64,000 bases of DNA. It comes from Palsa-295 sp963781105. Its GTDB lineage: Bacteria; Acidobacteriota; Terriglobia; Acidiferrales; UBA7541. The number at the start of each line of letters is the position of its first letter. Position 1 is the first letter of the stretch. Under the pieces are notes generated by a model, which was given only the letters and a program-made list of their open reading frames with translations, had not been told where the DNA came from and did not search any database. Location: the NCBI GenBank assembly GCA_963781105.1, contig CAWAED010000003.1:930001-994000 (forward strand), read 5' to 3'. The position numbers and the translations under genes were made by a program. This document shows positions 22,934 through 30,510 of the stretch, piece by piece.

Positions 22934-23695
22934 ATGTCCACTTCCATCCTGGAAACGGCTAGCGAACCGCAGCCGCGCCGCCCGCTTGTTGCGCCGGTCT
23001 GGCACACCATCGTGTTTGTGGTGTTCGTGTGCGGCTATGCTTTCTTTGGACGCGCGAATGTCGCGGCTCTAGAGGGCCGGCACATCACCTCGCGGGTGCC
23101 ACTTTATCTTTTCATGATTGGGTTCGAGCTGGTGCTGGTGGCTTACGTTTGGTTTCTGGGAGTGAAGTCGGCAGGCGGCACGGTGCGCGAGCTGATCGGT
23201 GGGAAGTGGAGTTCGGCGCGGGATGTGTGGCGCGATATTGGCGTGGCGTTCATGTTTTGGATGGTGGTGATTGTGCTGCTGGTCGGGTTGCGCTATTCGC
23301 TGGGTGTGAATCCGCAGGCTTTACGAGCCGCCGCAGTTCTGGCACCGCGTGGCGCAGCGGAAATATTCTTGTGGGTTGTGGTCGCGCTCAGCGCCGGCGT
23401 TTGCGAAGAATTTGTGTTTCGTGGATACCTGCAGAAACAGTTTTTCGCGTTGACAGGATCTGACGCAGCAGCCGTGTTGCTGCAGGCTTTGATTTTTGGC
23501 GCGGCACATAGTTACCAGGGTGCGCGGGGAATGATTACGATTGGCGTGTACGGAGCGCTTTTCGGTGCGCTAGCCGTGAACCGGAAAAGTTTGCGTCCGG
23601 GGATGATCCAGCATTTTATGCAGGATTCGTTGGCGGGTTTGGCTGCGGGGGTTGTGTTGAAGCGTTTGGGGAAGATGCCGGCCGGGTTGTTTTGA
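22934..23695 (+). CDS. CPBP-family intramembrane metalloprotease
   Basis: 253 residues from ATG 22934; an upstream ATG-containing extension to 22853 is possible but less likely. There are about seven hydrophobic segments, and the C-terminal half has the family motifs in order: EEFVFRGYLQ (EExxxR, ~157-166), FGAAHSYQGARG (His of motif 2) and MIQHFMQDSLAG (HxxxD-like). These glutamate/histidine residues form the metal site in this Abi/CAAX-protease family. Its substrate is not known; roles range from prenyl-protein processing to bacteriocin immunity. It is a single gene. Confidence 0.88.
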   Translation: MSTSILETASEPQPRRPLVAPVWHTIVFVVFVCGYAFFGRANVAALEGRHITSRVPLYLFMIGFELVLVAYVWFLGVKSAGGTVRELIGGKWSSARDVWRDIGVAFMFWMVVIVLLVGLRYSLGVNPQALRAAAVLAPRGAAEIFLWVVVALSAGVCEEFVFRGYLQKQFFALTGSDAAAVLLQALIFGAAHSYQGARGMITIGVYGALFGALAVNRKSLRPGMIQHFMQDSLAGLAAGVVLKRLGKMPAGLF

Positions 23696-23747
23696 GATTT
23701 GTGCGGCATTACAAACGCAAAAGAGATTCTGTAGCGAAGTCTGCAGC

Positions 23748-23820
23748 GGCGAGGCAAGCCTCGCCTTGTCGAAAGCGGCGGCTCTTCGTTCCTCAGGATA
23801 AACAAGCCGCCGCACTCCCA
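23748..23820. repeat. Two-hairpin intergenic element (copy A)
   Basis: GGCGAGGC-aa-GCCTCGCC (23748-23765), then GAAA and a second stem GCGGCGGCT (23775-23783) with AGCCGCCGC (23805-23813), ending CACTCCCAG. Copies B and C at 27286-27335 and 57377-57423 share this order. It lies downstream of the CPBP protease gene. Confidence 0.75.
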
Positions 23821-23880
23821 GAAAAGGTGGCGGCGTTTTTGTGAGCTTGGGAGCGCGGTCGTTATTGCGCTAACGTCGAT

Positions 23881-23903
23881 GGCGCACTGAAGTGCGCCGC
23901 TAC
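23881..23903. repeat. Intergenic hairpin with GCTAC tail (copy 2)
   Basis: GGCGCACT-ga-AGTGCGCC followed by GCTAC, identical in stem to the copy at 33938-33960. It lies between convergent genes, 31 bp past the stop of the DUF4410 gene, and could serve as a terminator. Confidence 0.75.
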
Positions 23904-23933
23904 AAATGCGGATTCGCCGATCGAGCCAGAGGG

Positions 23934-24707
23934 TTACGGCTTGGCGTATTTGTTGAGCGGCTCGTAGCCGGACTTGGCGGCGTTCATGCGCTTTACCAAT
24001 TCGGCGGTGATCCGCTGCGCGGTTTGCTTTATATCTTTGTCAGTGACGTCTGCTACGAGAGAAAATTTCACGGCTTCGGCGTTGGGGTTCAGTTGGATCG
24101 CCGGCCTTGCCTGCGTCCCTCCGTCGTTCGTTGGGTCCGGTTGGTACAGGGGCGGCGTAAAACGTGTGAAATCCTGGGCCGCTACATATAAGTGCATCGC
24201 TCCTGCGCCCTGACCTGAGCCGAGCACTGCGCGGCGCAGGCGATTGTCTGGTCCGACTTGCGCGAATATGCCCGTGATGAGAAAGCCGTCGTCCGGGCGC
24301 GGGTCGCTGGGTCGCAGCAATTTCGCGCTATAGCCTGCTTTCTTGAAATCCCTCGCCAATTCATCGGACATTAGCTTCACGACGTGTTGCGCTTGAATCG
24401 CGGACGCATTCGTTTGCGGCGAGCTGCTGGCAGGCGGCGTCGTGTCGCTCGCTTGCGGCGCACTACTCGCGGCGTGATTCGAATCGGCCGACTGCGCGAC
24501 AGAGTCCAATTCAAAATCGGTGATGTAAACCACTCGGGGGCGCTCCGGAGTTGGGGACGGTTGGGGCGATTCGGGCTCGGAGGGCTGCGCGGACGGTGGG
24601 CCGTTCGGATTAGCGCCGGGCTGACGATCCGGCATCTGCGCGAAAGCGAATTGTGGTGCTAGAAATACTGTGAACACCACGAGAAGAAATTTTCGGGAAG
24701 GGCGCAC
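23934..24707 (-). CDS. Secreted DUF4410-type lipoprotein-like protein
   Basis: 257 residues from a GTG at 24705-24707, two bases after the stop of the nuclease gene, so coupled translation is likely. A signal peptide (FLLVVFTVFLAPQFAFAQ) leads into a Pro/Ser/Gln linker of about 60 residues. From RPRVVYITDFELDS onward it resembles DUF4410, with VVKLMSDELARDFKKAGYSA, DGFLITGIFAQVGPDNRLRR and VLGSGQGAGAMHLYVAAQD. The DUF4410 family is periplasmic and of unknown function. The end is KSGYEPLNKYAKP. Confidence 0.75.
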   Translation of the reverse strand: MRPSRKFLLVVFTVFLAPQFAFAQMPDRQPGANPNGPPSAQPSEPESPQPSPTPERPRVVYITDFELDSVAQSADSNHAASSAPQASDTTPPASSSPQTNASAIQAQHVVKLMSDELARDFKKAGYSAKLLRPSDPRPDDGFLITGIFAQVGPDNRLRRAVLGSGQGAGAMHLYVAAQDFTRFTPPLYQPDPTNDGGTQARPAIQLNPNAEAVKFSLVADVTDKDIKQTAQRITAELVKRMNAAKSGYEPLNKYAKP

Positions 24708-24709
24708 GG

Positions 24710-25195
24710 CTACATCTTATAGCGGCCGAGATCCTCGTCGTTCAGATTCTCCAGCCACTTGCGGAGGTCTTCGCTGGAACTTTTTTCGCTGACGGCCGTG
24801 GACATGCGGGAGTGTTTCAGGACTTCGTCTTCGACGTAGATAGGGCAATCGAGGCGCAGGGCCAGGGCGAGCGCGTCGCTGGGACGCGAATCCATGGACA
24901 TGGTCTGACCGTCGCGCTCCATCCAGATCAGGGCGTAGAAGGTGTCGTCTTTCAGATCGGAGACGACGACGCGCTGCACGTGGACGTTCAGACCGGTGAG
25001 GACATTTTTCAGCAGGTCGTGGGTCATCGGCCGGGGCGTTTGCACTTTTTCGATCTCGAGGGCGATCGCGTTGGCTTCGTAGATGCCGACCCAGATGGGC
25101 AGCACGCCGCTGCCGGTCGTTTCCTTGAGGACGACGACGGGCATGTTGGTGACGGGGTCCATCATCAAGCCTCGAATCTTTACTTCGAGTTCCAT
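24710..25195 (-). CDS. Bifunctional nuclease family protein (DUF151)
   Basis: 161 residues from ATG 25193-25195 behind GGGGGAGG. It has the DUF151 pattern: VKIRGLMMDPVTNMPVVVLK, LPIWVGIYEANAIALEIEK, RPMTHDLLKNVLTGLNVHV, and the conserved SRPSDALALALRLDCPIYV. A UvrB/UvrC-like or RNase/DNase role has been reported for plant members. The C-terminal SSEDLRKWLENLNDEDLGRY is an acidic helix. It is the middle of a three-gene operon, miaB-nuclease-DUF4410, with gaps of 19 and 2 bases. Confidence 0.9.
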   Translation of the reverse strand: MELEVKIRGLMMDPVTNMPVVVLKETTGSGVLPIWVGIYEANAIALEIEKVQTPRPMTHDLLKNVLTGLNVHVQRVVVSDLKDDTFYALIWMERDGQTMSMDSRPSDALALALRLDCPIYVEDEVLKHSRMSTAVSEKSSSEDLRKWLENLNDEDLGRYKM

Positions 25196-25214
25196 GGTGG
25201 CCTCCCCCGTAACT

Positions 25215-26669
25215 TCAGACGACGTGCTCGCCGACTAAACTATTGGGACCGGCGCGCAAAATCTTAACCTGCACGTATTCTCCCAGAATGTTCTCGCGAG
25301 GCGAAGTGAAATTTATCATGCGATTGCTAGTGGAGCGTCCGGCCCACTGGTTTCGGGCGGAATGTCGGGCATCCACCAGAACTTCGTAGACGACGCCGAC
25401 TAGCTTTTCGTTATTTGCGATTTGGATTCGGCGCTGATGTTCGTTGAGGATAGCGAGGCGGCGGGACTTTTCTTCTTCGGGAATTGCGTCGGGCATGTGC
25501 ATGGCGCTGGTGTTGGGGCGCGGCGAGTATTTGAACGAGAAAATTGCGTCGTATTGGGCTTCGTCCAGGAGCGAGAGGGTGTCGGAGAAGTCCGCTTCGG
25601 TCTCGCCGGGGAAGCCGATGATGATGTCCGAGGTAATGCTGATGGGGCGCTGGGCGGCACGAATCCAGGCGATCTTTTCCAGGTACTCTTCGCGGGTGTA
25701 GGTGCGGCGCATTTCGCGCAGGACGCGCGTGGAGCCGGATTGCACCGGCAGGTGGACGTGATCGCAGATGGCGGGGACTTCGTCAATGGCCTGGACGATC
25801 TCGCGGTGGAAGTCGTCGGGATGCGAAGTGGTGAAACGCACGCGGCGAATTCCGGGAACGGCAGCGACGGCGCGCAGGAGGTCTGTGAAATTCCAATGGC
25901 GCGGCGACGGGTCGCGATAGGAATTTACAGTCTGGCCGAGTAGTTGGATTTCGGTGTAACCGGCGTCGGCTAGGCGGCGGGCTTCGGCGAGGACGGCTTC
26001 GCTGGCGCGGCTGCGTTCGGGGCCGCGGGTATGCGGGACTACGCAGTAGGAGCAGGAATAATCGCACCCTTCGATGATGGTGATGTACGCGCGAAGAAGA
26101 TTATCGCGGCGCGTGATTTCGGTTTCGAAAGTTTCGTCGGTGTCGAGATCGAGCCCGGTGACGCGGCGGCCGCCGGATTCGAGTTGCGCGATCAGCTCGG
26201 GCAGCTTGCGATAACTGGCGGAGCCGCAGACCAGGCTGACCCAGGGAGCGCGTTCGAAAATTTCCTCGCCTTCCTGCTGGGCGAGACAGCCGAGGACGCC
26301 GATGATTTTGCCGTTCGAGATCGTTTTCCAATCGCCCAGGCGCGCGAAAACTTTTTGCGCGGCTTTTTCGCGGATGCTGCACGTGTTGTAGAGGACGAGA
26401 TCGGCTTGCGCGGGTGTGGCAACGAGGCGATACCCTTTTTCCTGGAGCACGCCGGAAACTTTTTCGCTGTCGTGGTCGTTCATTTGGCAGCCGAAGGTTT
26501 CGATGAAGTAGGACTTCCCTGCTGCGTTTGCGGACGTGTTTTCTTCCGGTGTTTCGCGGGCCGCGCGAAGTGGGAGCGGCAACAGGCCGACGGAGCGCCC
26601 TAGCGGCGCAGGCGGCCGGATTGCATTGCCTGCCAGGGATTCGATGCCGATGTCGAAAATCTTATTCAT
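25215..26669 (-). CDS. miaB: tRNA-2-methylthio-N6-dimethylallyladenosine synthase
   Basis: 484 residues. A 50-residue Pro/Ala/Arg-rich N-terminus precedes the UPF0004 domain (YFIETFGCQMNDHDSEK, NTCSIREKA, VLGCLAQQEG), whose three cysteines hold one 4Fe-4S cluster. The radical-SAM domain follows with CDYSCSYCVVPHTRGPERSR (CxxxCxxC), and the C-terminal TRAM domain with the NKLVGVVYEVLVDARH region. MiaB adds a methylthio group to i6A37 of tRNAs reading U-initial codons. The extra N-terminal part is longer than in E. coli, and the start may lie further in. First gene of the miaB operon. Confidence 0.95.
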   Translation of the reverse strand: MNKIFDIGIESLAGNAIRPPAPLGRSVGLLPLPLRAARETPEENTSANAAGKSYFIETFGCQMNDHDSEKVSGVLQEKGYRLVATPAQADLVLYNTCSIREKAAQKVFARLGDWKTISNGKIIGVLGCLAQQEGEEIFERAPWVSLVCGSASYRKLPELIAQLESGGRRVTGLDLDTDETFETEITRRDNLLRAYITIIEGCDYSCSYCVVPHTRGPERSRASEAVLAEARRLADAGYTEIQLLGQTVNSYRDPSPRHWNFTDLLRAVAAVPGIRRVRFTTSHPDDFHREIVQAIDEVPAICDHVHLPVQSGSTRVLREMRRTYTREEYLEKIAWIRAAQRPISITSDIIIGFPGETEADFSDTLSLLDEAQYDAIFSFKYSPRPNTSAMHMPDAIPEEEKSRRLAILNEHQRRIQIANNEKLVGVVYEVLVDARHSARNQWAGRSTSNRMINFTSPRENILGEYVQVKILRAGPNSLVGEHVV

Positions 26670-26852
26670 GCCTTCGTCCGAAGTTTAGCACGAGCAGCCA
26701 GATTCGCGATTGGCGGGTCGGCTGTTTCGGTGAAAACGGCAGCGGCTAGTGATGAGTGGCTCGTGGCGAGAAGCAAACGGGAGACTGCGCGAGAAGCACG
26801 CTGCATGCTGCCGGCCAACTCAGCAATCAAGCGCGGAGAGAGGTTTTGGGCA

Positions 26853-27203
26853 TCACGAATACGGGGCCGGAAGGCCTTGCTGCTGGCGGTGCGCGCGCAT
26901 TTCGGTTTGCTGGTGCGTGCGGATTTTTAGCGGGGAGCGCGGTTTTGCGGTGCAGAGCAGGACGAAGCCGGCTTCGCGGTCTTGCGGGTAGTAGCTTACG
27001 GAGTCGGATTGATCTACTTCGCCGGAGGCTTCGAGTCTGCCGGCACAGGTTAGGCAGCGGCCTTGGTGGCAGAGGGCGGGGAGAGCTATGCCCGCTGCGA
27101 AGGCGGCGTCCCAAATGTGTTCGTTGCCGCGGACTGCGAGTTCGCGCTGTTCATCGTTCGGGAGGAGCAGGACGACGTCGAACGCGTTTGAGTTGGCGGT
27201 CAT
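26853..27203 (-). CDS. 2Fe-2S ferredoxin
   Basis: 116 residues from ATG 27201-27203. It is a plant-type ferredoxin: the N-terminal beta-grasp (FDVVLLLPNDEQRELAVRGN), the ligand set CHQGRCLTC (C-x4-C-x2-C) and the fourth cysteine in FVLLCTAKPRS about 28 residues later. The C-terminus of about 25 residues is basic and Gln-rich. It carries electrons in the cytoplasm, with an unknown partner; the ferritin-like gene is 153 bp upstream on the same strand. Confidence 0.85.
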   Translation of the reverse strand: MTANSNAFDVVLLLPNDEQRELAVRGNEHIWDAAFAAGIALPALCHQGRCLTCAGRLEASGEVDQSDSVSYYPQDREAGFVLLCTAKPRSPLKIRTHQQTEMRAHRQQQGLPAPYS

Positions 27204-27285
27204 TTGTTCATATCGACGCAATGATCATTGACGACCGAATCGGCCGCCCAAGGAAGAAACTCAGACACTCTGAGGCGTGTCCCGA

Positions 27286-27335
27286 GAGGCAAGCCTCGCG
27301 GCGGGAATGCGGCGGCTTCACGCCGCCGCACTCCC
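27286..27335. repeat. Two-hairpin intergenic element (copy B)
   Basis: GAGGC-aa-GCCTC (27286-27297), then GCGGCGG (27309-27315) pairing with CCGCCGC (27323-27329), ending ACTCCCAG. It lies between the ferredoxin and ferritin-like genes. Confidence 0.75.
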
Positions 27336-27356
27336 AGATGACGCGGCGACTCTGGA

Positions 27357-27977
27357 TCACGGGTTGTAAAAGCTGGCGTTTTTGCTGTAGGGCGCGTGGC
27401 CTGGCTCGCCGCGGCGGAAATGTCCCGAAGGTACGGATTTTCCGTCGCGTTCGTGCGCGAGAAGTTCGATGAACCAGGCTTCGTGCTCGATTTCCTCGTT
27501 GAGAATGCGGGCGGCGAGATCGTAGGTGCGCGGGTCCTTGCCGAACGTCATGTCGCAGATGGCGATCCAGCTGCGGATGGCGCAGCGTTCCGATTCGAGG
27601 AGCAGAGTGAGGATGTTCACGACAGTGGGCGGATCGGGCAGCTTCGCCGCGACGCAGCCGGCTTGATCGTGAAATTCTTTTAAGTCGTTCGGGAGTTCGC
27701 CGCCGAGTTCGTAGATGCGCGGGACGATGAGTTCCCAGTGAGCGCGGTCTTCGAGCCGGGCGTCTTCGCAGATCTCTTTATAGTCTTCGTGTCCGGCAAG
27801 ATGCATGCGAAGAATGGTGTAGTAGTAATAAGTGCTGGCGAATTCCGCGGCGGCGTTGGCGATTAACATTTTTATGAGTTTAGGGACGTCAACGCCACGG
27901 GCGCGAATGACTTCGACTCCCACGCGCTGCGTGACGTCGCCATGCTTTACGACTTGGCCTTTTTCTTTTTCCGGCAT
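27357..27977 (-). CDS. Ferritin-like protein, DPS-like (DPSL) type
   Basis: 206 residues. It has the four-helix ferritin pattern with two metal motifs: AAEFASTYYYYTILRMH, then EDARLEDRAHWELIVPRI (ExxH), and ESERCAIRSWIAICDM, then ILNEEIEHEAWFIELLAH (ExxH). Two cysteines in the third helix and a Cys in KEICED are of the sort seen in DPSL thioferritins. Such proteins store iron and detoxify peroxide. The end GEPGHAPYSKNASFYNP is longer than in Dps. Upstream is a diverging tolQ. Confidence 0.85.
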   Translation of the reverse strand: MPEKEKGQVVKHGDVTQRVGVEVIRARGVDVPKLIKMLIANAAAEFASTYYYYTILRMHLAGHEDYKEICEDARLEDRAHWELIVPRIYELGGELPNDLKEFHDQAGCVAAKLPDPPTVVNILTLLLESERCAIRSWIAICDMTFGKDPRTYDLAARILNEEIEHEAWFIELLAHERDGKSVPSGHFRRGEPGHAPYSKNASFYNP

Positions 27978-28203
27978 TCTTTCCTCCTTTCACTTCCCTG
28001 CTGCTTTTTGCGACTGCACAGGACAAGTCTACGGCAGCGGGTTTGAAATTCTCAAAGGCTTTGTGCGGAGAATCGCTGGAGGCGGAGAAGGAATGGACTG
28101 GAAGCGCAAGATCATTCACAGCGCTGAAAAATTTGCGCGTGCGGATGCGCGGATCGAGTGAATTGTTGTGTCTTTTTCGGCATCAAGGGAATGATGTAGG
28201 TGA

Positions 28204-29022
28204 TTGATTCGTTTGACCCTTGCTGATTGCGTGTGCTACGGTGTTTGTGGGCCATTTTTCAAAACTTTTTTCTGGGGGAAAACAATTTCCGTCCTGGCGC
28301 TTTTACTTTTCACCAGCCGGCTCGAGACACTGATCACGCAAACGGGTTGGGTGGCACGCGTAGTACTCTGCATCCTGTTGGTCCTCTCTGTTTTTTCGTG
28401 GGCTATCATTTTGCAAAAATCCCAGAGGCTTGGGTCAATCGACCGACAAACCAGAAAATTCCTGGAGATGTTTCGCGCGGGGCGCGGACTGCCCGATCCG
28501 GCGACTTTGCGGATGGGGGCGGGCGCGAGTCCGCTCATACATGTATACCAGGCGGGATACCGCGAGCTCGAAGCGCAGTTGGGAATGCCGGAGCGGCGAC
28601 CGAACGCGCCGGGTATGGGTGGCGGAGCGACCGCGGTGGCGGCTCCTCCTCGCGTGAAGAGCGCGAACTCGGTGGGAGTTCAGATGCAGGTGGCCGCGGC
28701 TGAAGAGGTGCGCGGGCTGGAGAAGTGGATGTCGTGGCTGGCGACGACGGGATCGGTTTCGCCGTTCATTGGATTGTTTGGAACGGTGTGGGGAGTGATG
28801 GACGCGTTTGCGGGATTGGGCGATGCGGGCGCGGCGAGTTTGCGGGCGGTGGCGCCGGGAATTGCGGAGGCTTTGATTACGACGGCGGCGGGATTGTTTG
28901 CGGCGATTCCGGCGGTGATTGCGTATAACCTTTATTTGGGGAAGATTCGCGTGGTGGCGGCGCGGATGGATAGTTTTGCGGCGGAGTTTGTGGCGAAGAT
29001 TGAGACGATTTACAGCGCGTAG
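28204..29022 (+). CDS. tolQ: TolQ/ExbB-type proton channel
   Basis: Open frame of 272 residues from TTG 28204; the true start is unclear and could lie up to about 40 codons later, since the family begins close to the first helix. Helix 1 is WVARVVLCILLVLSVFSWAI. A long cytoplasmic region with a Gly/Pro insert (ERRPNAPGMGGGATAVAAP) follows. The MotA/TolQ/ExbB signature is GLEKWMSWLATTGSVSPFIG, then LFGTVWGVMDAFAGLG, and the last helix is ALITTAAGLFAAIPAVIAYN with the conserved Thr. It works with TolR to drive the trans-envelope Tol-Pal machine. First gene of the tol operon. Confidence 0.92.
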   Translation: MIRLTLADCVCYGVCGPFFKTFFWGKTISVLALLLFTSRLETLITQTGWVARVVLCILLVLSVFSWAIILQKSQRLGSIDRQTRKFLEMFRAGRGLPDPATLRMGAGASPLIHVYQAGYRELEAQLGMPERRPNAPGMGGGATAVAAPPRVKSANSVGVQMQVAAAEEVRGLEKWMSWLATTGSVSPFIGLFGTVWGVMDAFAGLGDAGAASLRAVAPGIAEALITTAAGLFAAIPAVIAYNLYLGKIRVVAARMDSFAAEFVAKIETIYSA

Positions 29023-29043
29023 GGCCGAGGCCGAATCAAAAGC

Positions 29044-29072
29044 AGATCCCTCGCTGCGCTCGGGATGACAAC
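29044..29072. repeat. Dispersed 'GATCCCTCGC...GGGATGACA' repeat (copy 2)
   Basis: GATCCCTCGCTGCGCTCGGG followed by ATGACA, inside the short tolQ-tolR gap. Confidence 0.75.
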
Positions 29073-29107
29073 CGTTTTCTTTGGCGCTTCGAGTTAAGAG
29101 AAAAAAT

Positions 29108-29530
29108 ATGCCGCAGATACAGCGCGAAACCGGGACGTCACTATCGGAAATCAATATGGTTCCGTTTATTGACGTGGTGTTGGTGCTTCTGATTATTTTC
29201 ATGATTACCGCGCCGATTTTGCAGTCCGGGATCGAGGTGGATGTTCCGAAAACGAAGACGGTGAAGGAACTGACCGAGCAACGAATGGTGATTACGATTG
29301 ACCGGGCGCAGCGCGTGTATTTGAACGACAAGCCGGTGAACATCCACGAGGTGGGTGCGCAAGTGACTTCGCAGATGAAGGACCCGCAGCATCAGGCGGT
29401 GTACGTGCGCTGCGACGAGACAGTTCCCTTCGGCAGTTGGGCGACCGTGGTAGATGCGCTGCGTCAGGCCGGCATTCAAAACATCAGCGTGGTGACCCAG
29501 CCGCTTACCGAGCGCGCGCAGATTCAGTGA
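29108..29530 (+). CDS. tolR: TolR/ExbD-type channel partner
   Basis: 140 residues from ATG 29108; the 9 codons upstream of it have no start with a ribosome site. The ExbD/TolR layout is clear: cytoplasmic SEINMVPFIDVVLVLLIIFM with the membrane aspartate (VPFIDVVLVLL), one helix, then a periplasmic domain (QRVYLNDKPVNIHEVGAQVT; VYVRCDETVPFGSWATVVDA). Asp in the helix is part of the proton path. One base separates it from the next gene. Confidence 0.93.
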   Translation: MPQIQRETGTSLSEINMVPFIDVVLVLLIIFMITAPILQSGIEVDVPKTKTVKELTEQRMVITIDRAQRVYLNDKPVNIHEVGAQVTSQMKDPQHQAVYVRCDETVPFGSWATVVDALRQAGIQNISVVTQPLTERAQIQ

Positions 29531-29531
29531 A

Positions 29532-30323
29532 ATGGCTTCCCTGGCCGCAAATCCGGCACAAGACAATCTAAAAGGACCGCTGTCAATTTCGCTCGTCATG
29601 CACGCGGCGCTGGCGCTGTTGTTTATCGGTTCGGCGATGTTTTCGCAGCAGGGTGAAGGATGGGGCGGACCGGGCGGCGCGATCACGGTGGGCGTGGTGG
29701 GGAGTTTGCCGGCCGTGCCGATGCCGCGTCCGGCGGTGGAAACGCCGAGCCGCGTGGTGGATGAATCCAAGGGATTGTACAAAGCCGAGCCACAGCCGAA
29801 GCCGGTGGTGCCGCCGGATGCGACTCCGATTCCAAAATTCGAAAAGAAAAAGCCGCCGAAGTATGTGACACGTCCTTCGAAGGTGCTTGAAAATCCGACT
29901 CCGCCTCCGCGAAACGCTGTGCCGTACGGAGGAGGTGGGACGCCGACGGTGCCGTACACTTCGTTTGCGATGGGCTCGGGAACTTCAACGCAGGCGGGGA
30001 TGGGATTCGCGGGGCCAGGGGCGGGAAATTTCGGGGACCGGTTTTCGTGGTACGTGGAAGCGGTGCAGCGGAAGGTGAGCGGGGCATGGCTGCAATCCAC
30101 GGTGGACCCGAGGATCAGTTTTGCGCCGCGAGTGGTGGCGACTTTCGATATTTTGCGGAATGGAACGGTGACAAATATTCAGGTGACGCAGTCGAGCGGC
30201 AACCCGTCGGTGGACGCGTCTGCGGTGCGGGCGATAAGAGATGCCAGCCCGATGCAGCAATTGCCAGCGGCTTATTCGGGCGGGAAAGTTAGCGTGGAGT
30301 TTTGGTTTGATTTTAAGCGGTGA
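29532..30323 (+). CDS. TonB/TolA-like energy transducer of the Tol system
   Basis: 263 residues, ATG one base after tolR. An N-terminal helix (SLVMHAALALLFIGSAMF) anchors it in the inner membrane; a Pro/Lys/Gly-rich periplasmic span (VPPDATPIPKFEKKKPPKYV) reaches towards the outer membrane; the C-terminal ~80 residues (YVEAVQRKVSGAWLQSTVDP; FDILRNGTVTNIQVTQSSGN; FWFDF) are a TonB C-terminal fold. In this position it replaces TolA. The linker is much shorter than the long helix of E. coli TolA. Confidence 0.85.
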   Translation: MASLAANPAQDNLKGPLSISLVMHAALALLFIGSAMFSQQGEGWGGPGGAITVGVVGSLPAVPMPRPAVETPSRVVDESKGLYKAEPQPKPVVPPDATPIPKFEKKKPPKYVTRPSKVLENPTPPPRNAVPYGGGGTPTVPYTSFAMGSGTSTQAGMGFAGPGAGNFGDRFSWYVEAVQRKVSGAWLQSTVDPRISFAPRVVATFDILRNGTVTNIQVTQSSGNPSVDASAVRAIRDASPMQQLPAAYSGGKVSVEFWFDFKR

Positions 30324-30343
30324 ACGGAAACTGGGACGGCCAA

Positions 30344-30424
30344 AGATTTAACGCAGAGAACGCAGAGTTAGGAGCGCAAAGTCCGCAGAAAAAAGCGAAG
30401 AATTTAACACCGAAGGCACAGAGG
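30344..30424. repeat. Dispersed 'TTTAACACAGAG' repeats, two diverged copies
   Basis: AGATTTAACGCAGAGAACGC at about 30344 and GAATTTAACACCGAAGGCAC at about 30400, in the gap before tolB. Confidence 0.6.
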
Positions 30425-30510
30425 CCGGAAAATACGAGAGCACAGAGAAAGGCCGCTACAACTGCGACAGGTTTAAATCAAATCATACGACGAAAGCTCA
30501 GACATACACT

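Noticed and set aside
26756..27472. Plus-strand open frame of 238 codons
   Set aside because: It is Arg/Ser-rich and lies opposite the ferredoxin and the end of the ferritin-like gene, whose cysteine and metal motifs support the minus strand.
28204..28330. Separate short gene before tolQ
   Set aside because: The 5' part of the tolQ frame is open but has no own stop; it is either an N-terminal extension or untranslated leader.
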